From positions 24,368,031 through 24,432,030 of the forward strand of contig OZ022244.1 in assembly GCA_963978895.1 (NCBI GenBank): a DNA stretch of 64,000 bases. Reading direction: 5' to 3'. The notes below the pieces were generated by a model. The model was not told the origin of the DNA and made no database searches. It saw only the letters and a program-made list of their open reading frames with translations. The translations under genes were made by a program, and so were the position numbers. The stretch comes from Erpobdella octoculata. Lineage: Eukaryota; Annelida; Clitellata; Hirudinida; Erpobdellidae. This document shows positions 1-10,653 of the stretch, piece after piece (position 1 is the first letter of the stretch; each line of letters starts with the position of its first letter).

Positions 1-1014
1 ATATAGAATGTTTAAGAATAACCACTATAATATAGTTTAAACTCCATGCAGCAAAAACATAGTTTGAAAAAGGAAGAAAGAAAAAAGAAAGCCCGCCGCA
101 GGCGAAGAATTTTTTGGACTATTTTTGGTCTGCAGTATTTTTTTGGTATCTTTAATAATTTAGTAATGAAAGAAAAGAAAAACTGCAAACTGAAGATAGT
201 CAAACTCAGTCTCAAACCAGTTAAAAATACAGTAATTAACACAATGAGATTCAAGTACCCCCCCCCAGTAAAAAAAGTCTTTGGATTTGCAAATATCCCA
301 CGGGTGACACCTGTCGGAGATAGGGGGTCCGGACCCCTGGACCCCCCCGCCCAGCGCCGCGTCTGATTGATAGAATACTTACGTCTGAATAAAATAAAGT
401 AGCTTTGACTTCGGTAGCATTTTGTTTTACCATTGCATAAATGAGATAAATGACGAATAATTAGTCTCTCATTGCTTTACTCCGTTTTCTTTTTTTACCA
501 CTTTTTATTTTCTTCCAAATTTTTCTTAGTCGGCTAATTGCTGCAAATCATCGACCCATTTTGTAAGCTGGAAATCGCAATTACCATTAAGTTTCGGACA
601 GCCGAAACCACTTTACTCGGCACCCGATACGAAGCAAACTGATGATATAATGATATCGTCAGCTAACTCGTAGTCAAAGACTCTGCAAATTTGAAATAAG
701 TCGTTTTCAACGGTAAAATGTTGACGCTTTAAAAAATATTGCTGCCAGGTTTTTTTTAATTTAACGTAAAATAGCATCGTGGTTTTGCTATTGGTTGAAT
801 AAAACTTAATTTTGAATAAAAATTAAATTTAAAAAATATTTGCTGCAAAAGATAGTTCGTAATAACGCATGCAAGTTGAAATCAAAATTATACATCAATT
901 CGTAAAAATCCTAACGAAAACACCAAAAACGTTTTCGTAACTTCCAGAAATAAATTTAAAAAAAATAAAAGACATTACTATTAAGAATTATTATCATGAA
1001 AAATTTACGTGTCA
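1..1014. other. AT-rich intergenic DNA with a small GC-rich island
   Basis: I see no credible gene here; the short open frames are low-complexity. The one distinctive stretch is a GC-rich island at about 295-365 that contains a perfect 14-bp palindrome, GGGGTCCGGACCCC (324-337), next to a C-rich run. It could be a remnant of a transposon terminus, but I cannot assign it to a family. Confidence 0.5.
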
Positions 1015-2835
1015 CAAAAACAACTCCAGAAAAACTTGGCAAACAATTGGCTCCATCATCAACCTCGACAAAAAACAAAGTGATGACACCGACTACTTCA
1101 AACTACAAAATAATGAAAAATGTACTGATCCTTTAATAATTGCTGATTTTTTCAACAACTACTTCTCAAACATTGGTGACCATCTAGCAGAAACTATTCC
1201 TCATTGCAGCTCATCTTTCAGCGACTACCTATCTACACCCAACAAGCACAACCTCGATCTTCAGTCAACGGACTCCAACGAAATAATACTTCTTACAAAA
1301 TCACTCACAAAGTCACAAAAATCACTCAAAAGTTTCTCACAGTTGTGGCGTAGATGATCTGGATCCTTATTATTCCTTATATCATTCAAGCATCCATCTC
1401 TAAATTAGCCAATATTTTGTCCTATATTATCAACGTCTCACTAGTTACTGGTACATTTCCTGATAAACTTAAAATTGCAAAAATATTCCCAATATATAAA
1501 TCTGGCTGTAAATCATCTGTCTGTAATTATAGACCTATTTCTTTACTGCCGTATTTTTCCAAGTTATTTGAAAAAATCGTATATATTAGGCTCTATCATT
1601 TTCTAAGTGCAAATTCAATAATTAATGATTTTCAATTTGGTTTTTGAGCTGGCTATTCTAGCTATATGCCAATAATCCAGATGTATGACCACGTCTCTCA
1701 AAACTTAGAAAATAATTATTTTTGTATAGGTATATTCTTTGATTTGAGCAAAGCTTTTGATACAGGGAATCATGAAATTTTATTAAACAAATTGCAATAT
1801 TATGGTGTTCGCAATGCAGCTATTAAATGGTTTGAGAGTTATTTGTTTAATAGAAAACAATATGTTTTCTATAAACGCAGGTGCTCAACCCTGAATAAAA
1901 TAACTTGTGGAGTGCCCCAGGGCTCAATATTAGGTCCACTTTTGTTTATCCTTTGTATTAATGATATTGTCCATTGTCTATTTGCAGATGACACTAATGC
2001 ACTAGCAGCAGATAAAAATCTTAAGGACCTAATTAGTAAAACCAATACCGAACTGAAATTAGTTTCGGACTGGTTCAAAAGTAATAAACTATCACTTAAT
2101 GCAGCAAAAACTAACGTCATAGCATTCCACAAACATCGATCTACGCTTATGCCAGCAGCCTCTATAGAAATTTTTATTGAAAACTCTCGGATAATTAATG
2201 TATCTTCCACTAAGTTTCTAGGAGTATATATCAATGAATTTCTTACATGGGATGATTATATAAGTAGTGTATGTAAACAAGTTTCTCGCAATATTGGTGT
2301 TCTCTATAAGTCTTCTTATCTATTAAGCAAATCGACTTTACTTACTAGTTACTACTCTTTTATCTACCCTTACTTCAACTATTGTAACATTATATGGTGT
2401 CCAACATCCAAGAAAGCAAGAAGACAATTGTCAACCCTGCAGAAACGATTCATAAGAGTCATCTTCAAGGCACTCCGTTTTGCTTCTGCTTCCACATTTT
2501 TTGACCAAGGACAATTGTTGAAATTGGACCAAATTTATATTTATCCAGCTTTAATTTTTATGTTTAGATATTTTAATATTGAATTACCCGCAATATTTAC
2601 AAATTACTTTATTTTCTCAAAAAATATCCATTCTAACAACCTACGTATAGTAGATAATGTTAGAATAAGTACTTATAAAACTAATCTCCGAAAATATTTC
2701 ATTAAATACCTAGGCCCGAAGATTTGGAATAATGCGTTTGCAAATCTAAATGTGTCTTCTTTACAAACCTTCAAAAAGTCAACAAAGGTTTTCAGTGTAA
2801 ATAAAGATTTAGATTGCTATACGAACATTTTATAA
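1015..2835 (+). pseudogene. LINE reverse transcriptase, decayed
   Basis: The protein would be the reverse transcriptase of a non-LTR retrotransposon. Upstream residues at 1,019-1,320 read as the pre-RT segment (KTWQTIGSIIN, then FFNNYFSNIG) in a different frame from the main RT, so at least one frameshift lies near 1,320-1,354. The RT core is recognisable: NYRPISLLPYFSKLFEKI at about 1,530, a LSKAFDT block at about 1,750, GVPQGSILGPLLF at about 1,912, and the catalytic FADD at 1,981-1,992. An in-frame TGA at 1,645-1,647 sits where a FRAGY-type sequence is expected; a CGA to TGA change (CpG decay) explains it. The frame stays open to 2,835 through the thumb region. The copy is clearly dead. 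Confidence 0.85.
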
Positions 2836-3026
2836 TAATTTTACCTCAATTTTTTCAAATTTTTTATGACATTTTCAGTTTTCTGTTGACTTTTTTTTAA
2901 TTTTACTATGACTTCGTATTTACTTTATTTGTTTTGAGTGATTACAACATTTTAAGGTTGATTGTCTCGCGGAGGTAACTCCTTTCATCAACCTTGTTGA
3001 ATTAATAAACGTTAAAAACATAATAG
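1015..3026 (+). mobile_element. 5'-truncated jockey/CR1-like non-LTR retrotransposon (LINE)
   Basis: The fragment starts inside the segment upstream of the reverse transcriptase domain, so the endonuclease is missing, as is usual for 5'-truncated LINE copies. The region after the reading frame (2,836-3,026) is AT-rich and includes a stem-loop (GGTTGAT ... ATCAACC, about 2,956-2,995) just before the apparent 3' end, a common LINE 3' UTR feature. No clear target-site duplication was found. Confidence 0.75.
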
Positions 3027-4204
3027 ATTAAGCTTGACATGAGTATAGTTGATGATGATACCGATGATACCTTTAAGTGCTTATTTAATAAGATGAGTCA
3101 AAGTAAGTCATCTTCTAAAATAAATCGACAACTTTTACGGATTAAACCATCATTTTGGATATGTATATTTGCTGGCTATACAGTGGCACCATATATATAG
3201 AATTAATATTATAAAAGCCTCATCACTCACTCACTCACTCACTGATTCTGTCACGCTATTGACTATTCTCTCTAACTTTGAGATTTCTTTGCTCTAGCTA
3301 TAAAACGGGTACACATCATTTCCGGTTTATTGTTGACAGCAGTCTCGAGCTTACCGATCTAGTCATAACGTGGGAAATTTTGTTGCATTGGAAGTGTGAA
3401 TTTTCAGATTTGGTGTAAAATAATGGAAGGAACGTAGCATTGTAAATTCTATAAAAATCGGAGTTGTTTGTCGTGAGTTATACGGCATTTAGTTTGATAG
3501 GCGATAGTTAGTAAAATAGTGTCGTTCACTTTGTTGCTGACTAATCATTGTTATTGACAAAATAAATTGTCTGTAATGAAACTTAAAAATAAATAAAACA
3601 ATAACATCTGGAATCTCTTAGCAATTTCTTTTTTTGTAATCTGCAAGTTGGTACAACAACCCCACAACATCCTCCCAGACCAATTGCACACGAACAGTTT
3701 TTCATGTCTATTTCTCCATTTTTAAATTGAACCTAAACCAACAATAAGTCAACTTAAATTTTAAACGTGATTGAAAAAAAACTAAATTTAAAATGTTTCA
3801 TGAAAAACTATTGAGAATAATTAATTCCATCAACACAATTCTGGCAAAACTACAAAACCAGTGGATACAAATTATAATTAATCCACCTGAATTATGTGGG
3901 CAGTAGCAGTTTTTTTTCTGACTTCGGAAGCATTTACTGCTTACAACTAGCTTCTCACTCAATTCTGAAACTTGGTTTATTAAAAGAATGAGAATATACA
4001 ATGATGAGATATACAATTCGTTTTCTTTTCTTTTTTTAACCCCACTAAATACTAAATTTAAATCAAGATGAAAGTAAAACGATAGATTAGCTTATGCTCA
4101 ATAGTATTATATTTTATTAAAAGTGCAATTGCACGTTAATTTTTTACAATATTGCTAATCGGCGACTGTCCTAGCTAACCATACTTTAGACGGGGAACTG
4201 TGTT
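3027..4204. other. Intergenic DNA with a Helitron-like (TCAC)n terminus
   Basis: Most of this stretch shows nothing I can identify. At about 3,190-3,256 a TATATATA tract is followed by repeated TCAC and then GATTCTGTCACGCT. The same motif occurs at the 5' ends of Helitron copies near 23,540, 29,090, 39,910, 44,210 and 45,750, so this is probably a fragment of that family. A 72-codon minus-strand open frame at 3,798-4,016 has no protein-like character. Confidence 0.45.
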
Positions 4205-4240
4205 TTTATCGACAGTTGACAGTTAATCGACTTAAATTGG

Positions 4241-4460
4241 AAAGTCGATTAACCTGCGAAGGAGTCGATTATCCTGCGAAGGAGTCGATTATCCTGCGAA
4301 GGAGTCGATTATCCTGCGAAGGAGTCGATTATCCTGCGAAGGAGTCGATTATCCTGCGAAGGAGTCGATTATCCTGCGAAGGAGTCGATTATCTTGCGAA
4401 GGAGTCGATTATCCTGCGAAGGAGTCGATTATCCTGCGAAGGAGTCGATTAACCAGCGCA
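4241..4460 (+). repeat. 20-bp minisatellite, about 11 units (left inverted end)
   Basis: The unit GGAGTCGATTATCCTGCGAA is repeated head to tail almost without change; the first and last units carry AACC instead of ATCC. The apparent open frame across it is a consequence of the repeat. Confidence 0.95.
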
Positions 4461-4887
4461 CGCTTTGCTGTGCATGACAACAAAACGCATCCGCATGGGT
4501 CGATATAGGTATATTAACCAAGTGACCATTGTCTCTGGTTTATTTAAAGATGGCTGCTTATTCACTTGGTGGTGTTTTCATATAGACTGTATGCTAAGTA
4601 CTACTATATCAGCATAATTGCAGTATTATTATCTTAAATTAATTTAAACAATTTCTGAATTTTTAATTCAAAGTTGGTAATTTTTTTATTAATTAATAAT
4701 TCTATCGCTAGAGTTACATGCTAGATGACCGTAGGCAAGTTTCTGCAGATGCCCACAAGGCACACAAAGGAAATGACCGGAGGCGCTCTATAATTATTCA
4801 TATTGATTAACAACTGAATATTCGTAGTGCATAGGCTACTATTAACTGTAATACTTTTCTTTGTTTTCTTTATGCTGTAACTTTTAC

Positions 4888-5449
4888 TAGCTGATAGGCA
4901 TTGGTGTGTATGCTCCATCAACCAGTCTCAGAATGTCCAGAAGAACATCGGACAACATTTCAATTTTTGCTGCAGAAATAGAAGCAATCAAAATAGCTCT
5001 TAATCTATATGGAAATCATTTACTTTCATCAAATGCATTAGAATCTGATCCACTACAAAATCTTGTAATTTTTACAGATTCTTTAAGTGCCGTCAAATCA
5101 TTAGACATTTGTCACAATTTTGCAAAATCTCACTGCCAACAATCTGTCGTACAAACTACAACTAATCTTTTCAGAAATAGGAACGTTGTATGCAAGTTGG
5201 TCTGGATTCTAAGCCACATTGGCGTGCAGGGTAATGAAACTGCCGACGTTCTTGCCAAAACGGCAACCACTTACACCGAAATCCATATAGATGTTACCAT
5301 TGAAACTCCAGAATACAAGAAAATAATCAAATCAAAGATTCTAAATGAATGGCAAAACACTTGGAAAACTGTGGAAATTAATGAGTTATACAGAAAACTA
5401 GTACCTCATCCAAGTCTTATTTCTTGGTTATTTTTGACGTAGTGGTCGC
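4888..5449 (+). pseudogene. RNase H domain fragment of a LINE (I/jockey-like)
   Basis: The frame after a stop at 4,888-4,890 reads LIGIGVYAPS, then AEIEAIKIAL (second acidic catalytic residue), FTDSLSAVKS (third), and WILSHIGVQGNETADVLAK with the conserved H and final D. This is the order seen in RNase H domains carried by some non-LTR retrotransposons such as the I clade, which cut the RNA strand of RNA-DNA hybrids. The first strand with the initial catalytic Asp is missing upstream. The frame continues about 60 codons past the domain and stops at about 5,442. No reverse transcriptase is adjacent. It lies inside the foldback-like element, so it was either inserted there or captured by it. 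Confidence 0.75.
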
Positions 5450-6060
5450 CGTTTTATTATTTTTAAACCGTTGTGGTTTACATGAATATTTTTATTGTCT
5501 ATGAAAGAATTTTTAATCGATGCATTTTCCTTTTACAAGTTACCTCAAGGTACAATATTAGCGGAGTAAAGGCGTATTCATTTCAGGAACTGTTGGATAT
5601 AGCGACTCTATAACAACGAAACTAGTTTTTTGTTTTGTTAAACGTTTTAGTTTGTTTGCTTGTTTGCGTTTTACTAGACGGTTAGTTTTTTCATGTTTGA
5701 CATATATTTAAAGTATATTTGTTTTTATGCATTATCTATTTATTCACAGTAGAAAATTAAAAACATTGTTCACTATAAGGCATTACATTAGACTAGAGTG
5801 CCTACGTGTGATTGAATATTTTTGTTTTAACTAATTTTATTTTATTACACAGAGGCTTAGTGAACAGTAACTTTTTATTCATTTAATTTATTAGGTTGAC
5901 CATCCATTACGCTCAACAATACCATTCAATTTGATGTCAATAAATATTTAAAAAATAATCTCAATTGCCTCATTTCAACTGATTCTAAAATGGCCAGGCA
6001 ATATATCTGTTTTTAATTTCAATTCTAAACTGACCAGGCTATTTGCATAAATGTATACAT
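5450..6060. other. Non-coding interior of the foldback-like element
   Basis: AT-rich sequence without a protein-like frame. Part of it presumably belongs to the Helitron whose 3' end lies at 6,105, but I could not locate that element's 5' end. Confidence 0.4.
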
Positions 6061-6105
6061 AAAAAAACCAAAAAAGTACCCGGGCGACGCCGGGTTGCCA
6101 GCTAG
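6061..6105 (+). mobile_element. Helitron 3' terminus
   Basis: A GC-rich hairpin, ACCCGGGCGACGCCGGGT (about 6,078-6,095), is followed by TGCCAG and CTAG at 6,102-6,105, then T. A short hairpin a few bases before CTRR and a host T is the canonical Helitron 3' end. The 5' end was not found. Confidence 0.7.
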
Positions 6106-6659
6106 TATACATAATAAAAACTATCAGTACGATAGTACAATTCTATAACTGAAAACGTGGGCCGCATCAAAGAATGTGAAACAATCAGGGCCAACGTTTT
6201 AAACTATAATGGTAGTTTTTAGTATTTATGCTAAACCAATGTAAAGTCTAATAATGTTTTTTTGTCTTTTTTGTAGATGAGATAGATGATTATTTTGTGT
6301 GTGTGCCTTCTGGGCGAATACAGGAACTTGCCTATAGCGCGTAACTCTAGCGACTGAATTATAAAAAAAATAAAAAATTTCAAACTCTCAATTCAAAATT
6401 TAGAAAATTTTTAAATATATTTTTAAATAATTCAGAAAAATTTCTAATATGTTTTAAATATTGATACTGCAGTACATTGCTGATATAGAAGTGTTTAGCC
6501 TATAGTCTGTGTAAAAACACCACCAAGTGAATAAGCAGCCATCCTTAAATAGACCAGAGAATTGAATAGGATCCAATGGTCACTTAGTTTGCTATACCTA
6601 TATCGACCCATGCGGAAGCGTTTTGTTGCCATGCACAGCAAAGCGTGCGCTGGTTAATC

Positions 6660-6866
6660 GAATTGCAGGATAATCGACTCCTTCGCAGGATAATCGACTC
6701 CTTCGCAGGATAATCGACTCCTTCGCAGGATAATCGACTCCTTCGCAGGATAATCGACTCCTTCGCAGGATAATCGACTCCTTCGCAGGATAATCGACTC
6801 CTTCGCAGGATAATCGACTCTTTCGCAGGATAATCGACTCCTTCGCAGGATAATCGACTTTTCAAT
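6660..6866 (-). repeat. 20-bp minisatellite, about 10 units (right inverted end)
   Basis: This is the reverse complement of the array at 4,241-4,460, with one unit carrying CTTTCG in place of CCTTCG. Together the two arrays form the inverted ends of the foldback-like element. Confidence 0.95.
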
Positions 6867-6897
6867 TAAGGTCGATTAACTGTCAACTGTCGATAAA

Positions 6898-6993
6898 CCT
6901 TACAATAACCGTAGCAATGCATAAAGGACATTAACATACATAAATACATATATACATATATACAAACATTCATTTTTATATATATAGATATAG
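6898..6993 (-). mobile_element. Fragment of Helitron module G (5' end)
   Basis: The sequence is the reverse complement of the module G 5' end: the TGCATTGCTAC and GTCCTTTATGC blocks, then ATGAATGTTTGTATATATG, and TATATATA ending at AGATA. The rest of the module is absent here, so the foldback-like element and this fragment abut at about 6,897. Confidence 0.6.
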
Positions 6994-7453
6994 TCTTAGC
7001 AAATCTATTTTACGTTTTATAGGTTAAAAAAAGTTATGAAAGAATGGAAAAGAGAAAATGAGCGTGAACGGGAACGGGAGAGCAACCGTGACCGGGAATG
7101 GGAGAGCAAGCGTGACCGGGAACGGGAGAGCAAGCGTGAGCGGGAACGGGAAAGCGACCGGGAACGGGAAAGCGACCGGGAACGGGCAAGCGACCGGGAA
7201 CGGGAAAGCGACCGGTAACGCGGAAAGCGACTTGAAGCGGGAGAGCAAGCTTGGAAGGAAACGCGAGCAAGAGAGAAAATCGATAACAAAACTTCTGAGC
7301 GGGAAAGCGACCGGGAGCTGGAAAACGACCGAGAGCGGAAAAGCGACCGGGAACGCGACGAAAACGGGAAAGTGGAGAAGGAAACGGGAGCGAGAGAGAC
7401 AAACATTAGAAAAACCTCTAAAAACCCCGGGCAACGCCGGGTAACCCCGCTAG
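6994..7453 (+). mobile_element. Non-autonomous Helitron, family A
   Basis: It begins TCTTAGCAAATCTATTTT and ends with the hairpin CCCGGGCAACGCCGGG (7,427-7,442), a short spacer and CTAG (7,450-7,453) followed by T. The body is a degenerate minisatellite of the 18-bp unit CGGGAACGGGAAAGCGAC (roughly 7,140-7,220) with related repeats before and after. It has no gene. All six frames are open through the repeat, which produces long but meaningless arginine- or proline-rich frames. Confidence 0.75.
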
Positions 7454-7465
7454 TATATATATATA

Positions 7466-7660
7466 TAGTTCCCGCTCGCTGACCCGCTCCGCTCCGCTCA
7501 TTTTGTGACGGATTTCAAAAAAAATTTCTCTGTATTTGATTCCCCTTCACTCTCAAGGTTGTGTGAAAATTTCATTACGATCGGATGAATGGTGTGGCAA
7601 TGCTTAAAAGACATATATACATATATACATATATACAAACATTCATTTTTACATATATAT
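7466..7660 (-). mobile_element. Helitron module G
   Basis: Read on the minus strand it starts near a TATATATA tract with ATGAATGTTTGTATATATG, passes a conserved CATCCGATCGTAATGAAA block, and ends in a GAGCGGAGCGGAGCGGG-type segment and GGGAACTA. The 5' part matches the usual animal Helitron 5' start. No CTAG is present at the other end. It fills the gap between a family A element and the CTAG at 7,662. Confidence 0.6.
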
Positions 7661-7661
7661 A

Positions 7662-8392
7662 CTAGCAGTGCCCGTAGCGGCTTCGCTCGCATGAAATTAG
7701 AGAATTTGAACCGTGCATCCATAGGTGTCGGATCGGCCCGTCGACAACTTGGCCCAGCCCGTTTCAAAACCAAAATTCCTGGCCCGGCACGGCCCTTCTA
7801 ATTTGGGCCCGGCCCGTTTTTACAGGCCTAGAATTCTATATACTTGATGAAAAACTTCGGCCCGTCCTACCTTGACTTCACGTTTGGCCCGGCCCGTCTG
7901 AAGACCCTAGTTTTTTCCCCTCAGGAGCAAAATTCTCAAAATTCTCAAAATTCCTTTCTTGGTGGATGCTTACGCAATAAAAGTAATATAAGTTCCAAAT
8001 TTCACTTTATCATCGGCCGGGCCAAGCCGTTATTTTAGAGTCTTCACACGGGCCAGGCTAAACTTTAAATCAAAGTGGGACGAGCCGAGGTTTTTCACCA
8101 AGTATATAGATATTTTAGTGATTTTAGGGTCTTCAGTTTGGCCGGGCCAAACCTGATGTCAAGGTGGGACGGGCCGAAGTTTTTCATCAAGTATATAGAA
8201 CTTCTAGGCCTGTAAAAATGGGCCGGGCCTAATTCAGACGGGCTGTGCCGGGCCAGGAGTTTGGGTTTTTAAAACGGGCTGGGCTAATTTGTCGACGGGC
8301 CGAGCCGAGACCTAAAAAAATGATCTCTACTATGGATGCACGGTTCAAACTCTCTAATTTCTTGCGAGCGAAGCCGCTACGGGCACTGCTAG
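7662..8392. mobile_element. Fold-back Helitron with two family B 3' ends
   Basis: The left edge is a family B 3' terminus in minus orientation (ACTAGCAGTGCCCGTAGCGG at 7,661). The right edge is the same terminus in plus orientation, ending in CTAG at 8,389-8,392. The GGCCCGGCCCG-rich subterminal region is present on both sides and switches orientation near 8,005, so the element is a large palindrome with no 5' end. The next element begins at the next base. Confidence 0.7.
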
Positions 8393-9710
8393 TCTATATA
8401 TATAAAAAAACATGTCCTGACTGACTGACTGACTGACAGATGACTGACTGATAATCAACGCCGAGCTCAAACGCCTCATCCTAGGAACGTGAAATTTGGA
8501 ACTTATATTACTTTTATAGCGTAAACATCCGCTAAGAAAGGATTTTTAAAAATTTTGCTCCTGAGGGGAAAAAACTGGAAAACAAACTTTTTTCTAAAAC
8601 AATGTATATCTCGAAAACCAAAAATGAGGAGATTTTGAAATTTGGTATATAGATTCTTTTTGAAAAATAAAAAGATACGTGTTTCACCATTTTTTGAAAA
8701 TTCGGTTACCCGGATCTCAAATGTGGGTTGGAAAATTGGGTTATTTGGTTTTTAAAGTAGCTGCTACTCAAAAACTGTGAATGCTACAGGAGTGAAAATT
8801 AGTATTTAGTTTCTACTCCAAAAATAATGAAATACGTGTTTTAGCATTTTTTTAAAATTTGGTTTCCAGGACTTCAAATGTGGGGTGGAAAATAGGGTTA
8901 TTTGTTTTTTAAAGTAACTGCTACTCAAAAACTGTAAATACCACAGATGTAAAAATTAGTATTTAGTTTCTATTCTAAAAATAAAGATATACGTGTTTTA
9001 CCATTTTTTTAAAATTTGGTTTTCAGGACCTCAAATGTGGGGTGGAAAATAAGGTTATTTGGTTTTTAATGTAACCGCTACTCGAAAACAGTAGATGCTA
9101 CAGGAGTAAAAATTAGTATTTGGTTTCTACTCCAGAAATAATGATATACGTGTTTTACCATTTTTTGAAAATTTGGTTTCCAGTTCCAGGACCTCAAATG
9201 TGAGGTGGAAAAAAGGTTATTTGATTTTAAAATAACTGCTACTCAAAAACTGTAAGTGCTACAGATGTGAAAAATAGTATTTTGAGGTTTTGTGCCGGTT
9301 AAAAGTAAATGAGTTCAGTTTATCACCGGACGGACGGGCCAAGCCGTTATTTTAGGGTCTTCATACGGCCCTACCCAAACCTAAAATCAAGGTGGGACGG
9401 GCCGAGATTTTTAACCAAGTATATAGACATTTTAGTGATTTTAGGGTGTTCAGGCTAAACGTGAAGTCAAGGTGGGACGGGCCGAAGTTTTTCATCAAGT
9501 ATATAGAACTTCTAGGCCTGTAAAAACGGGCCGGGCCCATATTAGACGGGCCGTGCCGGGCCAGGAATTTCGGTTTTTGAAACGGGTTGGGCCAAGTTGT
9601 CGACGGGCCGAGCCGAGACCTAAAAAATTGATCCGTGCAGTACTCTACTATGTATGCATGGTTCAAATTCTCAAATTTCATGCGAGCGAAGCCGCTACGG
9701 GCACTGCTAG
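8393..9710 (+). mobile_element. Non-autonomous Helitron, family B (left-arm copy)
   Basis: It starts with TCTATATATATAAAAAAAC and a short (GACT)n run, followed by a CAACGCCGAGCTCAAACG block, then several copies of a roughly 155-160-bp internal repeat (each with a CCTCAAATGTGGGGTGG-like core). A GGGCCGGGCC-rich stretch leads to GCGAAGCCGCTACGGGCACTG and CTAG (9,707-9,710) before T. There is no protein-coding region. Its mirror copy in the right arm starts at 62,892 and runs off the window. Confidence 0.8.
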
Positions 9711-9723
9711 TATATATATATAT

Positions 9724-10653
9724 ATCTAATGTTTGTCTCTTTCTCTCCCGTTTCCTTTCCCACTCCTGCTCGCTTTCCCGTTTTCGGTCGTTTTCCCACT
9801 GCCGGTCGCTTTCCCGCTCCCGGTCGCTTTCCCGCTCCCGGTCGCTTTTCGCTCCCGGTCGCTTTCCCGCTCCCGGTCGCTTTCCCGCTGCCGGTCGCTT
9901 TCCCGCTGCCGGTCGCTTTCCCGCTCCCGGTCGCTTTTCCGCTCCCGGTCGCTTTCCCGCTGCCGGTCGCTTTCCCGCTCCCGGTAATTTTCCCGTTCCC
10001 GGTCGTTGTCCCGTTCCCGCTCACGTTTGCTCTCCCATTCCCGCTCACGCTTGCTTTTCCGTTCCCGTTCGCTGTCCGTCGCGGGTCGCTTTCCCGTTTC
10101 TATAATAAACAAGCTATCCCACAAACATTCATTTATATATATAGTCTTAGCAAATATATTTTACGTTTTATAGGCTAAAAGAAGTTATGAAAGAATGGAA
10201 AAGAGAAAATGAGCGTGAACGGGAACGGAGAGCAACCGTGACCGGGAACGGGAGAGCAAGCGTGAGCGGGAACGGGAAAGCGACCGGGAACGGGAAAGCG
10301 ACCGGGAACGGGAAAGTGACCGGGAACGGGAAAGCGACCGGGAACGGGAAAGCGACCGGGAACGGGAAAGCGACCGGGAACGGGAAAGCGACCGGGAACG
10401 GGAAAGCGACCGGGAACGGGAAAGCGACCGGGAACGGGAAAGCGACCGGGAACGCGGAAAGCGACTGGAAGCGGGAGAGCAAGTGAGAAAATCGATAACA
10501 AAACTTCTGAGCGGGAAAGCGACCGGGAGCTGGAAAACGACCGAGAGCGGAAAAACGACGAAAACGGGAAAGTGGAGAAGGAAACGGGAGCGAGAGAGAC
10601 AAACATTAGAAAAACCTCTAAAAACCCCGGGCAACGCCGGGTAACCCCGCTAG
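9724..10653. mobile_element. Composite family A Helitron, left 3' terminus missing
   Basis: The left half is an inverted A-type module that begins at CTAATGTTTGTCTCTTTC; the hairpin and CTAG that should precede it are lost. It runs to the internal AAACATTCATTTATATATAT junction near 10,140. The right half starts AGTCTTAGCAAAT and ends in the usual hairpin and CTAG (10,650-10,653). Both halves consist mainly of 18-bp minisatellite units. The mirror copy at 61,909-62,875 has more units in the inverted half. Confidence 0.7.

Larger units (their letters stand above)
4205..6897. mobile_element. Foldback-like element with long inverted repeats made of 20-bp tandem units
   Basis: The outer ends are inverted copies: TTTATCGACAGTTGACAG at 4,205 and its complement ending at 6,897. 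Inside each end is an array of the 20-bp unit GGAGTCGATTATCCTGCGAA (4,241-4,460) or its reverse complement (6,660-6,866). The inverted homology then continues for about 150 bp more, to about 4,620 on the left and from about 6,460 on the right. Long inverted ends built from short tandem repeats are the hallmark of Drosophila FB-type foldback elements. The interior holds an RNase H fragment and a Helitron 3' end but no transposase that I recognise. I could not see a target-site duplication. Confidence 0.65.

Noticed and set aside
3798..4016. 72-codon minus-strand frame
   Set aside because: Low-complexity composition, no start context or similarity to a known family.
4216..4452. 78-codon frame with a repeated Arg/Ser/Cys motif, and its counterpart at 6,584-6,865
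   Set aside because: It is the 20-bp minisatellite read through; 20 is not a multiple of three, so the peptide repeats only every 60 bp.
7034..7444. Long Arg/Ser/Pro-rich open frames in both strands, also at 9,700-10,690, 11,656-12,612, 40,102-41,078, 43,001-43,912, 44,490-45,321, 59,981-60,883 and 61,872-62,967
   Set aside because: They arise because the 18-bp minisatellite lacks stops in all six frames; every frame is equally open and copy number varies.
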